From Hoeflea phototrophica DFL-43 (GTDB lineage: Bacteria > Pseudomonadota > Alphaproteobacteria > Rhizobiales > Rhizobiaceae): DNA of 64,000 bases. Every line of letters starts with the position of its first letter. The first letter of the stretch is position 1. Of this stretch, positions 47,030-57,778 are shown in pieces. The DNA is taken from contig NZ_CM002917.1 of assembly GCF_000154705.2 (NCBI RefSeq), forward strand, positions 1,072,461-1,136,460, in the 5' to 3' direction. The position numbers and the translations under genes were made by a program. A model generated the notes under the pieces. The model ran no database searches, was not told the DNA's origin, and saw only the letters and a program-made list of their open reading frames with translations.

Positions 47030-47380
47030 TCGCTATCAGGGTGAGCCTGATTGAACTCTGCTGCGCACCCGCGCGGCTCGCGGGAAGCACAAAGACATTA
47101 TTCAAGCTCCAAAAAACGCGACAAACAGGCAGCCCGGTTCGTGTAACCCGGCACTCCAAATGAATCAATCGCATCCTTTATCTTCGGTTAAAGTTTAAAA
47201 TACTGTTAAATTGGGAAGGAAATCTATTGCCAGATTTAGCACCTTGCGAAAGTAAACGAAAAAAGGGTGGTCCGAAGACCACCCCAATCGTGAACCCCTT
47301 CTACTGCGCCGCGCAAAATGATCGCGAAGTGCGTGTGAGGAGCAAGGCTTGCAGGCTGCAAGCAAGAGGCGTGAAGCCTC
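47030..47380. other. AT-rich gene-free stretch before groEL, ending in the groEL terminator
   Basis: No credible gene. It is visibly AT-richer than its surroundings, and it contains the groEL terminator at 47259-47284. The rest probably holds the promoter of the minus-strand PAS-like gene that starts at 47029. Confidence 0.5.
47259..47284 (-). terminator. Rho-independent terminator of groEL
   Basis: GGGTGGTC (47265-47272) pairs with GACCACCC (47277-47284) around CGAA; six A just before it (47259-47264) give a T6 run on the minus strand. It lies about 100 bp after the groEL stop. Confidence 0.92.
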
Positions 47381-49084
<1,704 letters not shown>

Positions 49085-49100
49085 TCAAGGGGTTTTCGGA

Positions 49101-49397
49101 TTAACCGAGGACACCCATGATGTCGCTTTCCTTCATGATCAGAAGGTCTTCGCCATCAAGCTTGACTTCGGTGCCGGACCATTTGCCGAACAGCACGCGG
49201 TCGCCAGCCTTGACGTCCAGGGCGACGAGCTTGCCGGCATCGTCACGGACGCCCGTGCCAACAGCAATGACTTCGCCTTCCTGCGGCTTTTCCTTGGCGG
49301 TATCCGGAATGATGATCCCGCCTTTGGTTTTCTCTTCGGACTCGACACGACGGACGACAACGCGGTCGTGGAGCGGACGGAACTTGGTTTTTGCCAT
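49101..49397 (-). CDS. groS: 10 kDa co-chaperonin
   Basis: GroES caps the GroEL cavity. The 98-aa protein has the family signature [20 protein letters not shown] near 6-25 and the mobile-loop region [14 protein letters not shown], then [20 protein letters not shown]. It is the first gene of groESL, with the CIRCE operator 68 bp upstream of the start. Confidence 0.98.
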   Translation of the reverse strand: MAKTKFRPLHDRVVVRRVESEEKTKGGIIIPDTAKEKPQEGEVIAVGTGVRDDAGKLVALDVKAGDRVLFGKWSGTEVKLDGEDLLIMKESDIMGVLG

Positions 49398-49464
49398 TGT
49401 CTATATTCCTCGATCGAATGACATTAGCGGCTGAGGGCCCTGAATTGAGCCTCATGAAGATGCG

Positions 49465-49491
49465 TTAGCACTCACTCCTCGCGAGTGCTAA
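49465..49491. promoter_or_regulatory. CIRCE operator of groESL
   Basis: TTAGCACTC (49465-49473), nine bases, GAGTGCTAA (49483-49491): the exact consensus of the CIRCE inverted repeat bound by the heat-shock repressor HrcA. It lies just upstream of groS on the minus strand, so groESL is HrcA-controlled here. A sigma-32-type promoter may also be present but was not identified. Confidence 0.97.
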
Positions 49492-49645
49492 CGGGGCGGA
49501 GATAAGGATGCGTTCTGGAAGTGTCAAGGGATTGGCCAGCGATTCGATGTCCGGTTTTTTGCGCTCAAGACGCAAAATGCGATCCGGCTCTTGTATTCGG
49601 GCACAAGCTGCGCGACATCCTTTCTCGCAAAAGGAACTGTCACAT

Positions 49646-50494
49646 ATGCCACGCAAGATCACCGACCTGGATCAGCTGACCGAGCATGCCGACGTGCTGC
49701 TGTGCGACGTATGGGGCGTCATACACAACGGCGTCAACCCCTTTCCGCTGTCGGTTGAGGCGCTCAAAGCGGCGCGTGCACGCGGCCAGGCAGTCATTCT
49801 GATTACCAATTCGCCCAGGCCGGCCCAGGGCGTAATCCGGCAATTCGAGACCATCGGTGTCGATCCCGAGTGCTGGGACGACATTGTCACCTCGGGTGAT
49901 GTGACGCGCCAGCTGGTCTCTGAAGGACCGAAACAGATTTATTTTCTCGGGCCCGAGCGCGATATGGCGCTGGTCGAAGGGCTCGACGTCGAGCTGGTAG
50001 ATCCCGGCGCCGCCAAGGCCGTTCTGTGCACCGGCCTGTTTGATGACGAGACCGAGCAGGCGGAGAACTACCGGAGCTTGCTGCAGGGATTCAAGGCGCG
50101 CGATCTGCCGTTCATTTGTGCCAATCCGGACCGGGTGGTCGAGCGCGGCGACCGTTTGGTGCCATGCGCTGGTGCGATCGCGGATCTCTATGCGGAATTG
50201 GGGGGCGAAACCCGGATTGCAGGCAAGCCGCATGCGCCGATCTACCGTGAGGCAATGGCACGCGCCCAGGCGCTGCGCGCCGGCGTTGACAAGTCGAGAA
50301 CCCTGGCGATCGGCGACGGTGCCTCCACAGACATTCGCGGCGCGCTCGACAATGGTTTTGAGGCGGTCTTCATTGCCCGCGGTATTCATGCCCGGCATTA
50401 CATTTCCGGCCGTGCCACCGACGAGACCCGTTTGCAGGCGTTTCTGGATGCGGAGGGCCTGGCTCCCGCATTCTGGATGGAATGGCTTGCCTGA
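49646..50494 (+). CDS. HAD-superfamily subclass IIA hydrolase (TIGR01459 type)
   Basis: This 282-aa NagD-like phosphatase has the HAD motifs: LLCDVWGVIHNG near 19-30 (nucleophile Asp22 in DVWG), ILITNSPR near 51-58 (motif II), a Lys in RIAGKPHAPIY (motif III) and AIGDGASTDIRGALDNG (motif IV). The cap of subclass IIA lies between motifs II and III. The alphaproteobacterial family has no agreed substrate; adjacency to ribF suggests a flavin or pyridoxal phosphate. The ATG at 49646 has AAGGAA upstream. It precedes ribF by 7 nt. Confidence 0.9.
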   Translation: MPRKITDLDQLTEHADVLLCDVWGVIHNGVNPFPLSVEALKAARARGQAVILITNSPRPAQGVIRQFETIGVDPECWDDIVTSGDVTRQLVSEGPKQIYFLGPERDMALVEGLDVELVDPGAAKAVLCTGLFDDETEQAENYRSLLQGFKARDLPFICANPDRVVERGDRLVPCAGAIADLYAELGGETRIAGKPHAPIYREAMARAQALRAGVDKSRTLAIGDGASTDIRGALDNGFEAVFIARGIHARHYISGRATDETRLQAFLDAEGLAPAFWMEWLA

Positions 50495-50501
50495 GCGGAG
50501 C

Positions 50502-51506
50502 ATGATGGGGCGGAAAATGGCGCGGCGATTTCACGATGTCAGCGGTTTTGCAGGCGAACTCAAGCATGGCGTGGTTGCGATCGGCAATTTCGACGGAATG
50601 CATCGCGGTCACCAGGCCGTTCTGGCGCGTGCAACGGAGACAGCGGCAAGCCTGGGTGCGCCGGCATCCGTTCTCACCTTTGAGCCGCATCCACGCACGG
50701 TGTTCCGTCCCGATGAACCGGTGTTCCGGCTCACGCCTGCGCCGATGAAGGCAAGGATTCTGGGGCAACTGGGCTTTGATGCCGTGATCGAGCATCCTTT
50801 CAGCAAAGCGTTTTCCTCGCAAAGTGCTCAGGAATTTGTCACCAACATTCTGTGTGGTCACCTTGGAGTCCGCCATGTGGTGACAGGCTTCGATTTCCAT
50901 TTCGGCAAGGGCCGGGAAGGCAATCCCGATTATCTGATGCAGGCTGGCGAGCAGCACGGTTTTGGAGTGACGCTGGTCGATGCCTTCAGCGACGAGAACG
51001 GTGATGTGGTCTCCTCCAGCAGGGTGCGTGAAGCTCTGGCTGCAGGCGATGTTGCGCTCGCCGCCGGCCTTTTAGGCTATCGCTATGCGGTGTCGGCTGA
51101 GATTCTTCACGGCAAGAAACTTGGCCGCACGCTTGGATATCCGACCGCCAATATGGCGCTGCCACCCGAGACCGCGCTAAGGCCGGGTATCTATGCTGTG
51201 CGTTTCCGGCGGGCCAATGGCGCGGTCTATGATGGCGTCGCAAGCTTCGGACGTCGTCCCACGGTTGATAAGGACGGCGCGGATTTGCTGCTTGAAACCT
51301 ACCTGTTCGACTTTGCCGGCGATCTCTACGGCGAGACCTGCACGGTTTCGCTGGTGTCCTATCTTCGCGGCGAAGAGAAATTCGACGGCCTCGATCCATT
51401 GGTGGCGCAAATGAAAACCGATGAAGCCGAGGCGAGGGCGGTTTTGGAAACCATCGCACCGCTTTCGCCGCTTGATGCGGCGCTCAACTTCGAGACCGCA
51501 ACATGA
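50502..51506 (+). CDS. ribF: Bifunctional riboflavin kinase/FAD synthetase
   Basis: RibF phosphorylates riboflavin to FMN and then adenylates FMN to FAD. The 334-aa protein has the N-terminal nucleotidyltransferase motif GVVAIGNFDGMHRGHQAV near 20-37 and the C-terminal kinase motif GKKLGRTLGYPTANMALP near 205-222, then VASFGRRPT. Start choice is unsure: ATGs at 50502, 50505 and 50517 are in frame; 50502 follows GCGGAG closely. It is in one operon with the HAD gene before it and two SDR genes after it. Confidence 0.95.
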   Translation: MMGRKMARRFHDVSGFAGELKHGVVAIGNFDGMHRGHQAVLARATETAASLGAPASVLTFEPHPRTVFRPDEPVFRLTPAPMKARILGQLGFDAVIEHPFSKAFSSQSAQEFVTNILCGHLGVRHVVTGFDFHFGKGREGNPDYLMQAGEQHGFGVTLVDAFSDENGDVVSSSRVREALAAGDVALAAGLLGYRYAVSAEILHGKKLGRTLGYPTANMALPPETALRPGIYAVRFRRANGAVYDGVASFGRRPTVDKDGADLLLETYLFDFAGDLYGETCTVSLVSYLRGEEKFDGLDPLVAQMKTDEAEARAVLETIAPLSPLDAALNFETAT

Positions 51507-52222
51507 TCGGCGGCAAGTCGCGGCGTATCCTGATCACCGGCGGTAATGCCGGGATCGGACTGGCGCTCGCCAAAAGATTTGCCGGACGGCATCAGTTGCT
51601 GCTTTCAGGACGCAAGCCGCACGAAGACGTGGCCGAACTGATCCCCGCAGGCAGCGCCTACATTGTCGCCGATCAGAGCCAGCCTGAAGCCTCTGCATCT
51701 GCGCTTGTCGAAGGCATTCGCGAACAGGGCTGGGACGGGCTCGACAATGCCGTGCTCAACGCCGGCATTGGCCTGGCGCCAAAGAGCGGCATCGACACCA
51801 CCGAAGCGATCCGGCAGACGCTCGATGTCAATCTCGCCGCCGCCATCGCACAGGCCCGGGCGCTGTATCCGTTTCTGGAAAAGTCCAGAGGCACGCTCAC
51901 GCTGGTGGGGTCGGTCGCACACAAGGGATCGGCCACAATTCCCGCCTATGCCGCCTCCAAGGCAGGGCTGCATGGCCTTGCCCGTGCACTCCGGTCCGAA
52001 TGGGGCGGGCAGATTGCGGTGCAGATCATCCACCCTGGACCCACAAAGACCGACATGCACGACAAGGCCGGCTATGATCCGGGCCGGATGCGCGCCTTGT
52101 TTCTAAGTGTGGACGATGTCGCCAAGATGATGGCCTCTGCAATTGCGGGACGGCGTTCGCCGGTCACCACCTCCTGGGTGCGATTTCTCAATGGCGGTTC
52201 GTTTACGGGACGGGGCCTATGA
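51503..52222 (+). CDS. SDR family oxidoreductase, first of two after ribF
   Basis: This 239-aa classical SDR has the cofactor loop ILITGGNAGIGLALAKRF near 9-26, NAGI in VLNAGIGLAP near 88-97, Ser in TLVGSVAHKG and YAASKAGLHGLARAL, which holds the YxxxK pair. It overlaps ribF by ATGA and the next SDR by ATGA, so all are coupled. Substrate unknown. The tandem of two different SDRs after ribF is not an obvious flavin-synthesis arrangement. Confidence 0.9.
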   Translation: MIGGKSRRILITGGNAGIGLALAKRFAGRHQLLLSGRKPHEDVAELIPAGSAYIVADQSQPEASASALVEGIREQGWDGLDNAVLNAGIGLAPKSGIDTTEAIRQTLDVNLAAAIAQARALYPFLEKSRGTLTLVGSVAHKGSATIPAYAASKAGLHGLARALRSEWGGQIAVQIIHPGPTKTDMHDKAGYDPGRMRALFLSVDDVAKMMASAIAGRRSPVTTSWVRFLNGGSFTGRGL

Positions 52223-52992
52223 GCATGTCTGGAAAGCGCGCGCTCGTCACCGGCGGCAGCGCCGGGCTTGGGGCTGCCTGTGTTCGCTGGTTGCAGGCCC
52301 ATGATTTCCATGTGGTCTCGCTTGACCGCAACCCGCCAGCCTCAACCGGCAATGGTCAAATGAGCGATGCCGACGCTTCACAATACATACAGTGCGATCT
52401 GTCCGATCGCGCGCAACTTGACGCAGCGCTTGGCAACATCATGGCCGAAGGTCCGTTCGATCTGGTGGTTCTCAATGCTGGGATCAGCGCTACCGGCCGC
52501 TTCGAGGCGATCAGTCTCAATGCTCATCTTGATGTGTTGCGTGTCAACACCGAGGCCCCGATGATCACTGCCGCGCGGCTTCTGGAAGCCCAGGCACTGC
52601 GGCCGGGTGCGGCGATGGTCTTTGTGTCGTCGTTGTCGCATTTCACCGGGTATCCCGGAGCGGCCAGCTATGGTGCCTCCAAGGATGCTTTGGCGGTCTT
52701 TGCCAAGGGGATGCGCAAGGTTGCGAAAGCCCGTGGCGTCTCGATCACAGTCGCCTTCCCGGGTCCGTTGCGCACCGACCATGCCGAGCAACATGCGCCC
52801 AAGGGGGCAGACGCCAGCAAGCGCATGGATCCCGACAAGGCCGCTCAGGCGATTCTGACCGGCACGATCTCGGGGCGCAAAACCGTTATCCCGGGCCTGC
52901 CAAACCGTATCTTCGCCATTCTTGGCCGCATTGCGCCCAAGCCGGTGACCGCCTTGATGCGCCAGCTGATTTACAAACGGCTGGCGCCTTAG
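52219..52992 (+). CDS. SDR family oxidoreductase, second of two after ribF
   Basis: This 257-aa SDR has RALVTGGSAGLGAACVRWL near 7-25, the NAGI motif in VVLNAGISATG near 87-97, the Ser in VFVSSLSHFTG and the YxxxK pair in YGASKDALAVFAKGM. The C-terminal stretch TVIPGLPNRIFAILGRIAP resembles the hydrophobic, membrane-associating end seen in some SDRs of lipid metabolism. Coupled to the previous gene by a 4-nt overlap. Substrate unknown. Confidence 0.9.
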   Translation: MSMSGKRALVTGGSAGLGAACVRWLQAHDFHVVSLDRNPPASTGNGQMSDADASQYIQCDLSDRAQLDAALGNIMAEGPFDLVVLNAGISATGRFEAISLNAHLDVLRVNTEAPMITAARLLEAQALRPGAAMVFVSSLSHFTGYPGAASYGASKDALAVFAKGMRKVAKARGVSITVAFPGPLRTDHAEQHAPKGADASKRMDPDKAAQAILTGTISGRKTVIPGLPNRIFAILGRIAPKPVTALMRQLIYKRLAP

Positions 52993-53246
52993 CCTATCGC
53001 GATCAAAGCGAGGCATCGAATGGGTGTGCAATGTTCTTTTCATGGACTGCAAAAACCAGTATGAACCCATCCATGACCACGGCCGTCCCGATCACAGGCT
53101 TTCAGCCGATACGAATTATGGTCCCGGTTTCCCGCTGAGCGAACGGCTCGCTGGAGACCGGGCATTTCGGCGTGACTGCGCGCCTCGCTTCAGACTTTCC
53201 CGACACATGTCCACCACGGGCCCACCGCCCACAAGATTGCGACACC

Positions 53247-56200
53247 ATGACCGACACCACCGATACACTCGACTATTCCAAGACGCTCTACCTGCCTGAA
53301 ACCGAATTCCCGATGCGCGGCGGCCTGCCCAAGAAGGAGCCCGAACTCGTGGCCCGCTGGCAGGAAATGCGGCTTTACGACAAGCTGCGCGCCAGTGCCG
53401 CCGGCCGGCCCAAATATGTGCTGCATGACGGCCCGCCCTACGCCAATGGCAACATCCATATCGGCCACGCGCTCAACAAGATCCTGAAAGACGTGATCAC
53501 CCGCTCGTTCCAGATGCGCGGGTTTGATAGCAACTATGTGCCGGGCTGGGACTGCCACGGCCTGCCGATCGAATGGAAGATCGAGGAAGAAAACTACCGT
53601 TCCAAGGGCAAGGAGAAGCCCAATCTCAAGGAATCGGCGGCGATGATCGAGTTCCGCAAGGAATGCCGCGCCTATGCCGAGCATTGGGTTGGAGTCCAGT
53701 CGGAAGAGTTCAAGCGTCTGGGCATCGAAGGCGATTTCGACAAGCCCTACAAGACCATGGATTTCAAATCCGAAGCCCGCATCGCCGGCGAGCTGCTCAA
53801 GATCGCCAAATCCGGCCAGCTCTATCGCGGTTCCAAGCCGATCATGTGGTCGGTGGTCGAACGTACAGCGCTCGCTGAAGCCGAGATCGAGTATCAGGCC
53901 TATGAGAGCGACACGATCTGGGTGAAGTTTCCTGTGGTGCGTGCGCTTGCGACAGACACATCTGAGCAGGCAACCGCAGGCGTAGGTTCGGACCAAATTG
54001 ATAGGCATCATTCTAAGGCGGGACTGCTCAAAGATGCCTCAGTCGTCATCTGGACGACCACGCCCTGGACCATCCCTGGCAATCGTGCGGTCTCCTTCTC
54101 GGAGCGCATCGCCTATGGCCTGTATGAGGTCACCGCTGCGGAGAACGATTTCGGCCCCCAGCCCGGTGAGAAGCTCATCTTTGCCGACGCGCTGGCCGAG
54201 GAGTGTTTCGCCAAGGCCAAGCTTCAGTTCAAACGTATTTCCGATGTGAAGCCATTTGATCTCCAAGGCATCACCTGCGCCCATCCGCTAAAGGGCCTCG
54301 GCGGCGGCTACGATTTCCAGGTTCCGCTGATCGCGGGCGACCACGTCACCGATGATGCCGGCACCGGCTTCGTGCACACCGCACCCGGCCATGGTCGCGA
54401 GGACTTTGAAGCCTGGATGGATGCGGCGCGTGATCTCGAAGCACGCGGCATCTCGTCCGCCATTCCATTCACCGTAGATGATGCGGGCTATTACACCAAG
54501 GACGCGCCCGGCGTCGGCCCCGACCGCGAAGGCGGACCGGCCCGCGTGATCGATGACAAGGGCAAGAAGGGTGATGCCAACCAGGCCGTCATCACGGCGT
54601 TGATCAATGCCGGCAATCTGTTTTCGCGCGGTCGCCTCAAGCATGACTATCCGCATTCCTGGCGTTCGAAGAAGCCGATCATCTTCCGCAACACACCGCA
54701 GTGGTTTGTCCATATGGACAAGGATTTCGGCGACGGAACGACGTTGCGCAGCCGCGCGCTCAACGCCATCGACGACACCCGCTTCGTGCCCGCCAGCGGC
54801 CAGAACCGCCTGCGTGGCATGATCGAGGACCGCCCCGACTGGGTGCTCTCGCGCCAGCGAGCATGGGGCGTGCCGATCTGCGTCTTCGCCGATGTGGACG
54901 GCAACGTTCTGCTCGATGACGCCGTCAACACCCGTATTCTCGAAGCCTTTGAGGCTGAAGGAGCGGACGCCTGGTTCGCAGAAGGTGCGCGCGAGCGCTT
55001 CCTGGGCAACCACGCCAGCGATCCCAAGTGGATCCAGGTGACCGACATTCTTGATGTGTGGTTTGATTCAGGCTCCACTCACGCCTTCACGCTGGAGGAT
55101 CGTCCAGACCTCAAATGGCCGGCCGATGTCTATCTCGAAGGCTCCGACCAGCACCGCGGCTGGTTCCATTCGTCGCTGCTCGAAAGCTGCGCGACCCGGG
55201 GCCGTGCGCCTTACGACGCCGTCATCACCCATGGGTTCACCATGGCCGAGGATGGCCGCAAGATGTCGAAATCGCTCAACAACCAGGTCTTCCCGCAGGA
55301 CATCATGAAGGAATCGGGCGCAGACATTCTGCGGCTCTGGGTGATGACCACCGACTACTGGGAGGACCAGCGTCTAGGCAAGACGGTGATCAAGACCAAC
55401 ATCGATTCCTACCGCAAGCTCAGAAACACCATCCGCTGGATGCTGGGCACGCTTGCCCATGACACCGGCGAGAGTGTAGCGGCCACCGAATTGCCGGAGC
55501 TGGAGCGGCTGATGCTGCACAGGCTGGTGGAACTCGATCAGCTGGTGCGTCAGGGATATGACAATTTCGATTTCAAGCGCATCACGCGCGCACTGATCGA
55601 TTTCTCCAACATCGAACTGTCGGCCTTCTACTTTGATGTCCGCAAGGATACGCTCTACTGCGATGCGCCCTCAAGCATTCGCCGCAAGGCCTCGCTTCAG
55701 GTCATCCGCACCATTTTCGACAGCCTGGTCACTTGGCTTGCCCCGATGCTGCCTTTCACGATGGAAGAAGCATGGCTTGACCGCAAACCCGACGCGCTCT
55801 CGGTCCATCTTGAGCAGTTCCCGGAGATCCCGGCGGAGTGGCGCGATGATGCCCTGGCTGCAAAGTGGAAAAAGATTCGCACCGTACGCCGGGTCGTGAC
55901 CGGGGCTCTTGAAATCGAGCGCCGCGAAAAGCGCATCGGTTCCTCGCTGGAGGCCGCACCAACGGTCTACATCACTGACCCGGAACTGGTGGAAGCTGTC
56001 TCCGACTGCGATTTTGCGGAAGTCTGCATCACATCCGGTCTCGAGGTCAAAGCCGAGGCCGGGCCTGGCACGGCTTTCAGGCTGGATGATGTGAGCGCGG
56101 TTTCGATCACGCCGGATCTCGCCGAGGGCCGCAAATGCGCACGCTCCTGGCGGATCACCGATGATGTCGGCTCGGATCCGGCCTATCCCGATGTGTCTGC

Positions 56201-56249
56201 CCGCGATGCTGCCGCATTGCATGAGCTCAAGGCGCTGGGATTGCTCTAG
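53247..56249 (+). CDS. ileS: Isoleucyl-tRNA synthetase
   Basis: IleRS charges tRNA-Ile. The 1000-aa class Ia enzyme has the HIGH motif in [18 protein letters not shown] (71-74), the editing domain with [16 protein letters not shown] near 263-278 and [16 protein letters not shown], and the KMSKS motif in [10 protein letters not shown] (near 672-676). No C-terminal zinc-ribbon Cys pairs are apparent, as in alphaproteobacteria. A segment at about 233-260 ([20 protein letters not shown]) looks inserted before the editing domain. The ATG at 53247 is chosen for family length. Confidence 0.96.
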   Translation: MTDTTDTLDYSKTLYLPETEFPMRGGLPKKEPELVARWQEMRLYDKLRASAAGRPKYVLHDGPPYANGNIHIGHALNKILKDVITRSFQMRGFDSNYVPGWDCHGLPIEWKIEEENYRSKGKEKPNLKESAAMIEFRKECRAYAEHWVGVQSEEFKRLGIEGDFDKPYKTMDFKSEARIAGELLKIAKSGQLYRGSKPIMWSVVERTALAEAEIEYQAYESDTIWVKFPVVRALATDTSEQATAGVGSDQIDRHHSKAGLLKDASVVIWTTTPWTIPGNRAVSFSERIAYGLYEVTAAENDFGPQPGEKLIFADALAEECFAKAKLQFKRISDVKPFDLQGITCAHPLKGLGGGYDFQVPLIAGDHVTDDAGTGFVHTAPGHGREDFEAWMDAARDLEARGISSAIPFTVDDAGYYTKDAPGVGPDREGGPARVIDDKGKKGDANQAVITALINAGNLFSRGRLKHDYPHSWRSKKPIIFRNTPQWFVHMDKDFGDGTTLRSRALNAIDDTRFVPASGQNRLRGMIEDRPDWVLSRQRAWGVPICVFADVDGNVLLDDAVNTRILEAFEAEGADAWFAEGARERFLGNHASDPKWIQVTDILDVWFDSGSTHAFTLEDRPDLKWPADVYLEGSDQHRGWFHSSLLESCATRGRAPYDAVITHGFTMAEDGRKMSKSLNNQVFPQDIMKESGADILRLWVMTTDYWEDQRLGKTVIKTNIDSYRKLRNTIRWMLGTLAHDTGESVAATELPELERLMLHRLVELDQLVRQGYDNFDFKRITRALIDFSNIELSAFYFDVRKDTLYCDAPSSIRRKASLQVIRTIFDSLVTWLAPMLPFTMEEAWLDRKPDALSVHLEQFPEIPAEWRDDALAAKWKKIRTVRRVVTGALEIERREKRIGSSLEAAPTVYITDPELVEAVSDCDFAEVCITSGLEVKAEAGPGTAFRLDDVSAVSITPDLAEGRKCARSWRITDDVGSDPAYPDVSARDAAALHELKALGLL

Positions 56250-56450
56250 AAAAGGTGCCGGGGTCGGCTTGCTAAGTATCCCGGCAACCATTTGCAGTGT
56301 TAAGCCAATTTCGCTCCGGTCAATTGCCCTTATGGTCTCTATCCGGTAAAACCCTGCCTGAAAATGACCGTGCCTGCCTGAAAATGGTCTGATTGTGCGG
56401 CGACAAGCAGTGTGAAATTTCAAATGACTGTCTGAGACGGGACCCGAAGC

Positions 56451-57125
56451 ATGACAATGAAGACCGAGTATCGCGCCTGCGTTTCCATTGGCGCTCTCAT
56501 TGCAGCAAGCCTGGTATTGTCAGGCTGTCTTGGGCCGACCTATGGCACAGACAAATCCGCAACGGGACAGCTCGTCGACGACCTGGGCAATATCGCGTCG
56601 ATCGGGAGCACCAGGAAGGGCGAGGGCATTGAGTACAAGCCGCGTCCCGCGATCGTAAAGCCGCCGGAGACTGCCGGTTTGCCGGCGCCGCAGCAAAACA
56701 TTGCCGAGAACAATCCGGCCTGGGTCGAATCTCCCGAGGAAACCCGCAAACGCCTGATTGCCGAAGCTGATGCAGGTGGGGGATCGTCAAACACCTTCAG
56801 GTCGCCGCTGGCGAAGCAGGAAACCGCGTCTTCTTCCGGCAGCCGCAGTGTGGGGGGACGTGCGGCGGATGGTCCGCCTACCCCGCAGCAGACACTCACA
56901 CAGGACAGAAAACAGCGGGAGTCTTACAAACAGGCACGCACAATCCAGCAGGGTGCCTATTCTGACCGCCGCCGCTTCCTTTCGGATCCGCCTCTGGCCT
57001 ATCGCCAGCCGTCTGAAACAGCACCTGTTGGTGAACTTGGTGAGCCGGAAAGAATCAAGGAGCGCCGCCGCATTGCCGAGGCGAAGAAGGCTGGAACCGG
57101 CAAACGCACCTGGTGGCCCTGGTAA
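56451..57125 (+). CDS. Predicted lipoprotein of unknown function
   Basis: This 224-aa protein has a lipoprotein signal: the hydrophobic IGALIAASLVLSGC with lipobox LSGC, Cys26 as the acylated residue. The mature part is charged and low complexity (Pro/Gln/Arg/Ser-rich, ending KRTWWPW) with no recognised domain. It is probably an envelope lipoprotein. The start ATG at 56451 has GAGACGGGA upstream; an ATG two codons later is also possible. Widespread in rhizobia by my recollection, but without assigned function. Confidence 0.8.
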   Translation: MTMKTEYRACVSIGALIAASLVLSGCLGPTYGTDKSATGQLVDDLGNIASIGSTRKGEGIEYKPRPAIVKPPETAGLPAPQQNIAENNPAWVESPEETRKRLIAEADAGGGSSNTFRSPLAKQETASSSGSRSVGGRAADGPPTPQQTLTQDRKQRESYKQARTIQQGAYSDRRRFLSDPPLAYRQPSETAPVGELGEPERIKERRRIAEAKKAGTGKRTWWPW

Positions 57126-57138
57126 GCACCACGTGCAA

Positions 57139-57585
57139 TCAGCGGCGTTCCCTGAAAAAGTCCTTGAGCAGACGCATGGCGTCGCTGGCGGCCAGGCCGG
57201 GATAGACGTCGGGCGCATGATGGCATGTCGGTTGATCGAAGAACCTCACGCCGCTGGTCACCGCACCGCCCTTCTCGTCATCGGCAGCGTAATAAAGCCT
57301 GCGAAGCCGGGCGAATGAGATTGCTGCCGCGCACATGGTGCAGGGCTCAAGCGTGACATAGAGATCGGCCCCTATGAGTCGTTCACTCGACAATTGCATG
57401 GCGGCCTGACGGATCGCAAGGATTTCGGCATGCGCGGTCACATCATTGAGCTCGCGGGTGCGGTTGCCTGCCCGGGCGATGACCTCGCCATCAAGCACAA
57501 TCACCGCGCCCACCGGCACCTCGCCACGTTCAGCCGCCTGACGCCCCTCTTCAAGCGCCAGATCCATATAACCCTGTCCGATCAT
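57139..57585 (-). CDS. tadA: tRNA-specific adenosine deaminase
   Basis: TadA deaminates A34 to inosine in tRNA-Arg(ACG). The 148-aa protein has the zinc-binding and catalytic motifs HAEILAIRQA near 52-61 (His-Ala-Glu) and PCTMCAAAISFARL near 81-94 (PCxxC). Other landmarks are VPVGAVIVLDGEVIA and GNRTRELNDVTAHAE. It is convergent with the lipoprotein gene (14 bp apart) and divergent from the pseudouridine synthase gene. Confidence 0.95.
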   Translation of the reverse strand: MIGQGYMDLALEEGRQAAERGEVPVGAVIVLDGEVIARAGNRTRELNDVTAHAEILAIRQAAMQLSSERLIGADLYVTLEPCTMCAAAISFARLRRLYYAADDEKGGAVTSGVRFFDQPTCHHAPDVYPGLAASDAMRLLKDFFRERR

Positions 57586-57778
57586 GAAATGCCCCGGCGC
57601 ATGAAACCTCTTAACCCCGTGCGCCCAACCTGCTAGAGCAACCGGGCGCTTCTTTGTTTAGAACCGATCGCCCGAAAACAAAACCGGTCGGTTGCGTCTC
57701 TGACGCGCAACGACAATTACAACGGCAGCATCCCCGAAACCAATGGTCGAGATGCCGTGGAGCCAGGCAAACAAGCAA

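Noticed and set aside
50495-50501. FMN riboswitch before ribF
   Set aside because: Only 7 nt separate ribF from the preceding gene; no conserved RFN elements are present in or near it.
56257-56291. Weak inverted repeat after ileS
   Set aside because: Seven bp stem with a 17-nt loop and no T-run; not convincing as a terminator.
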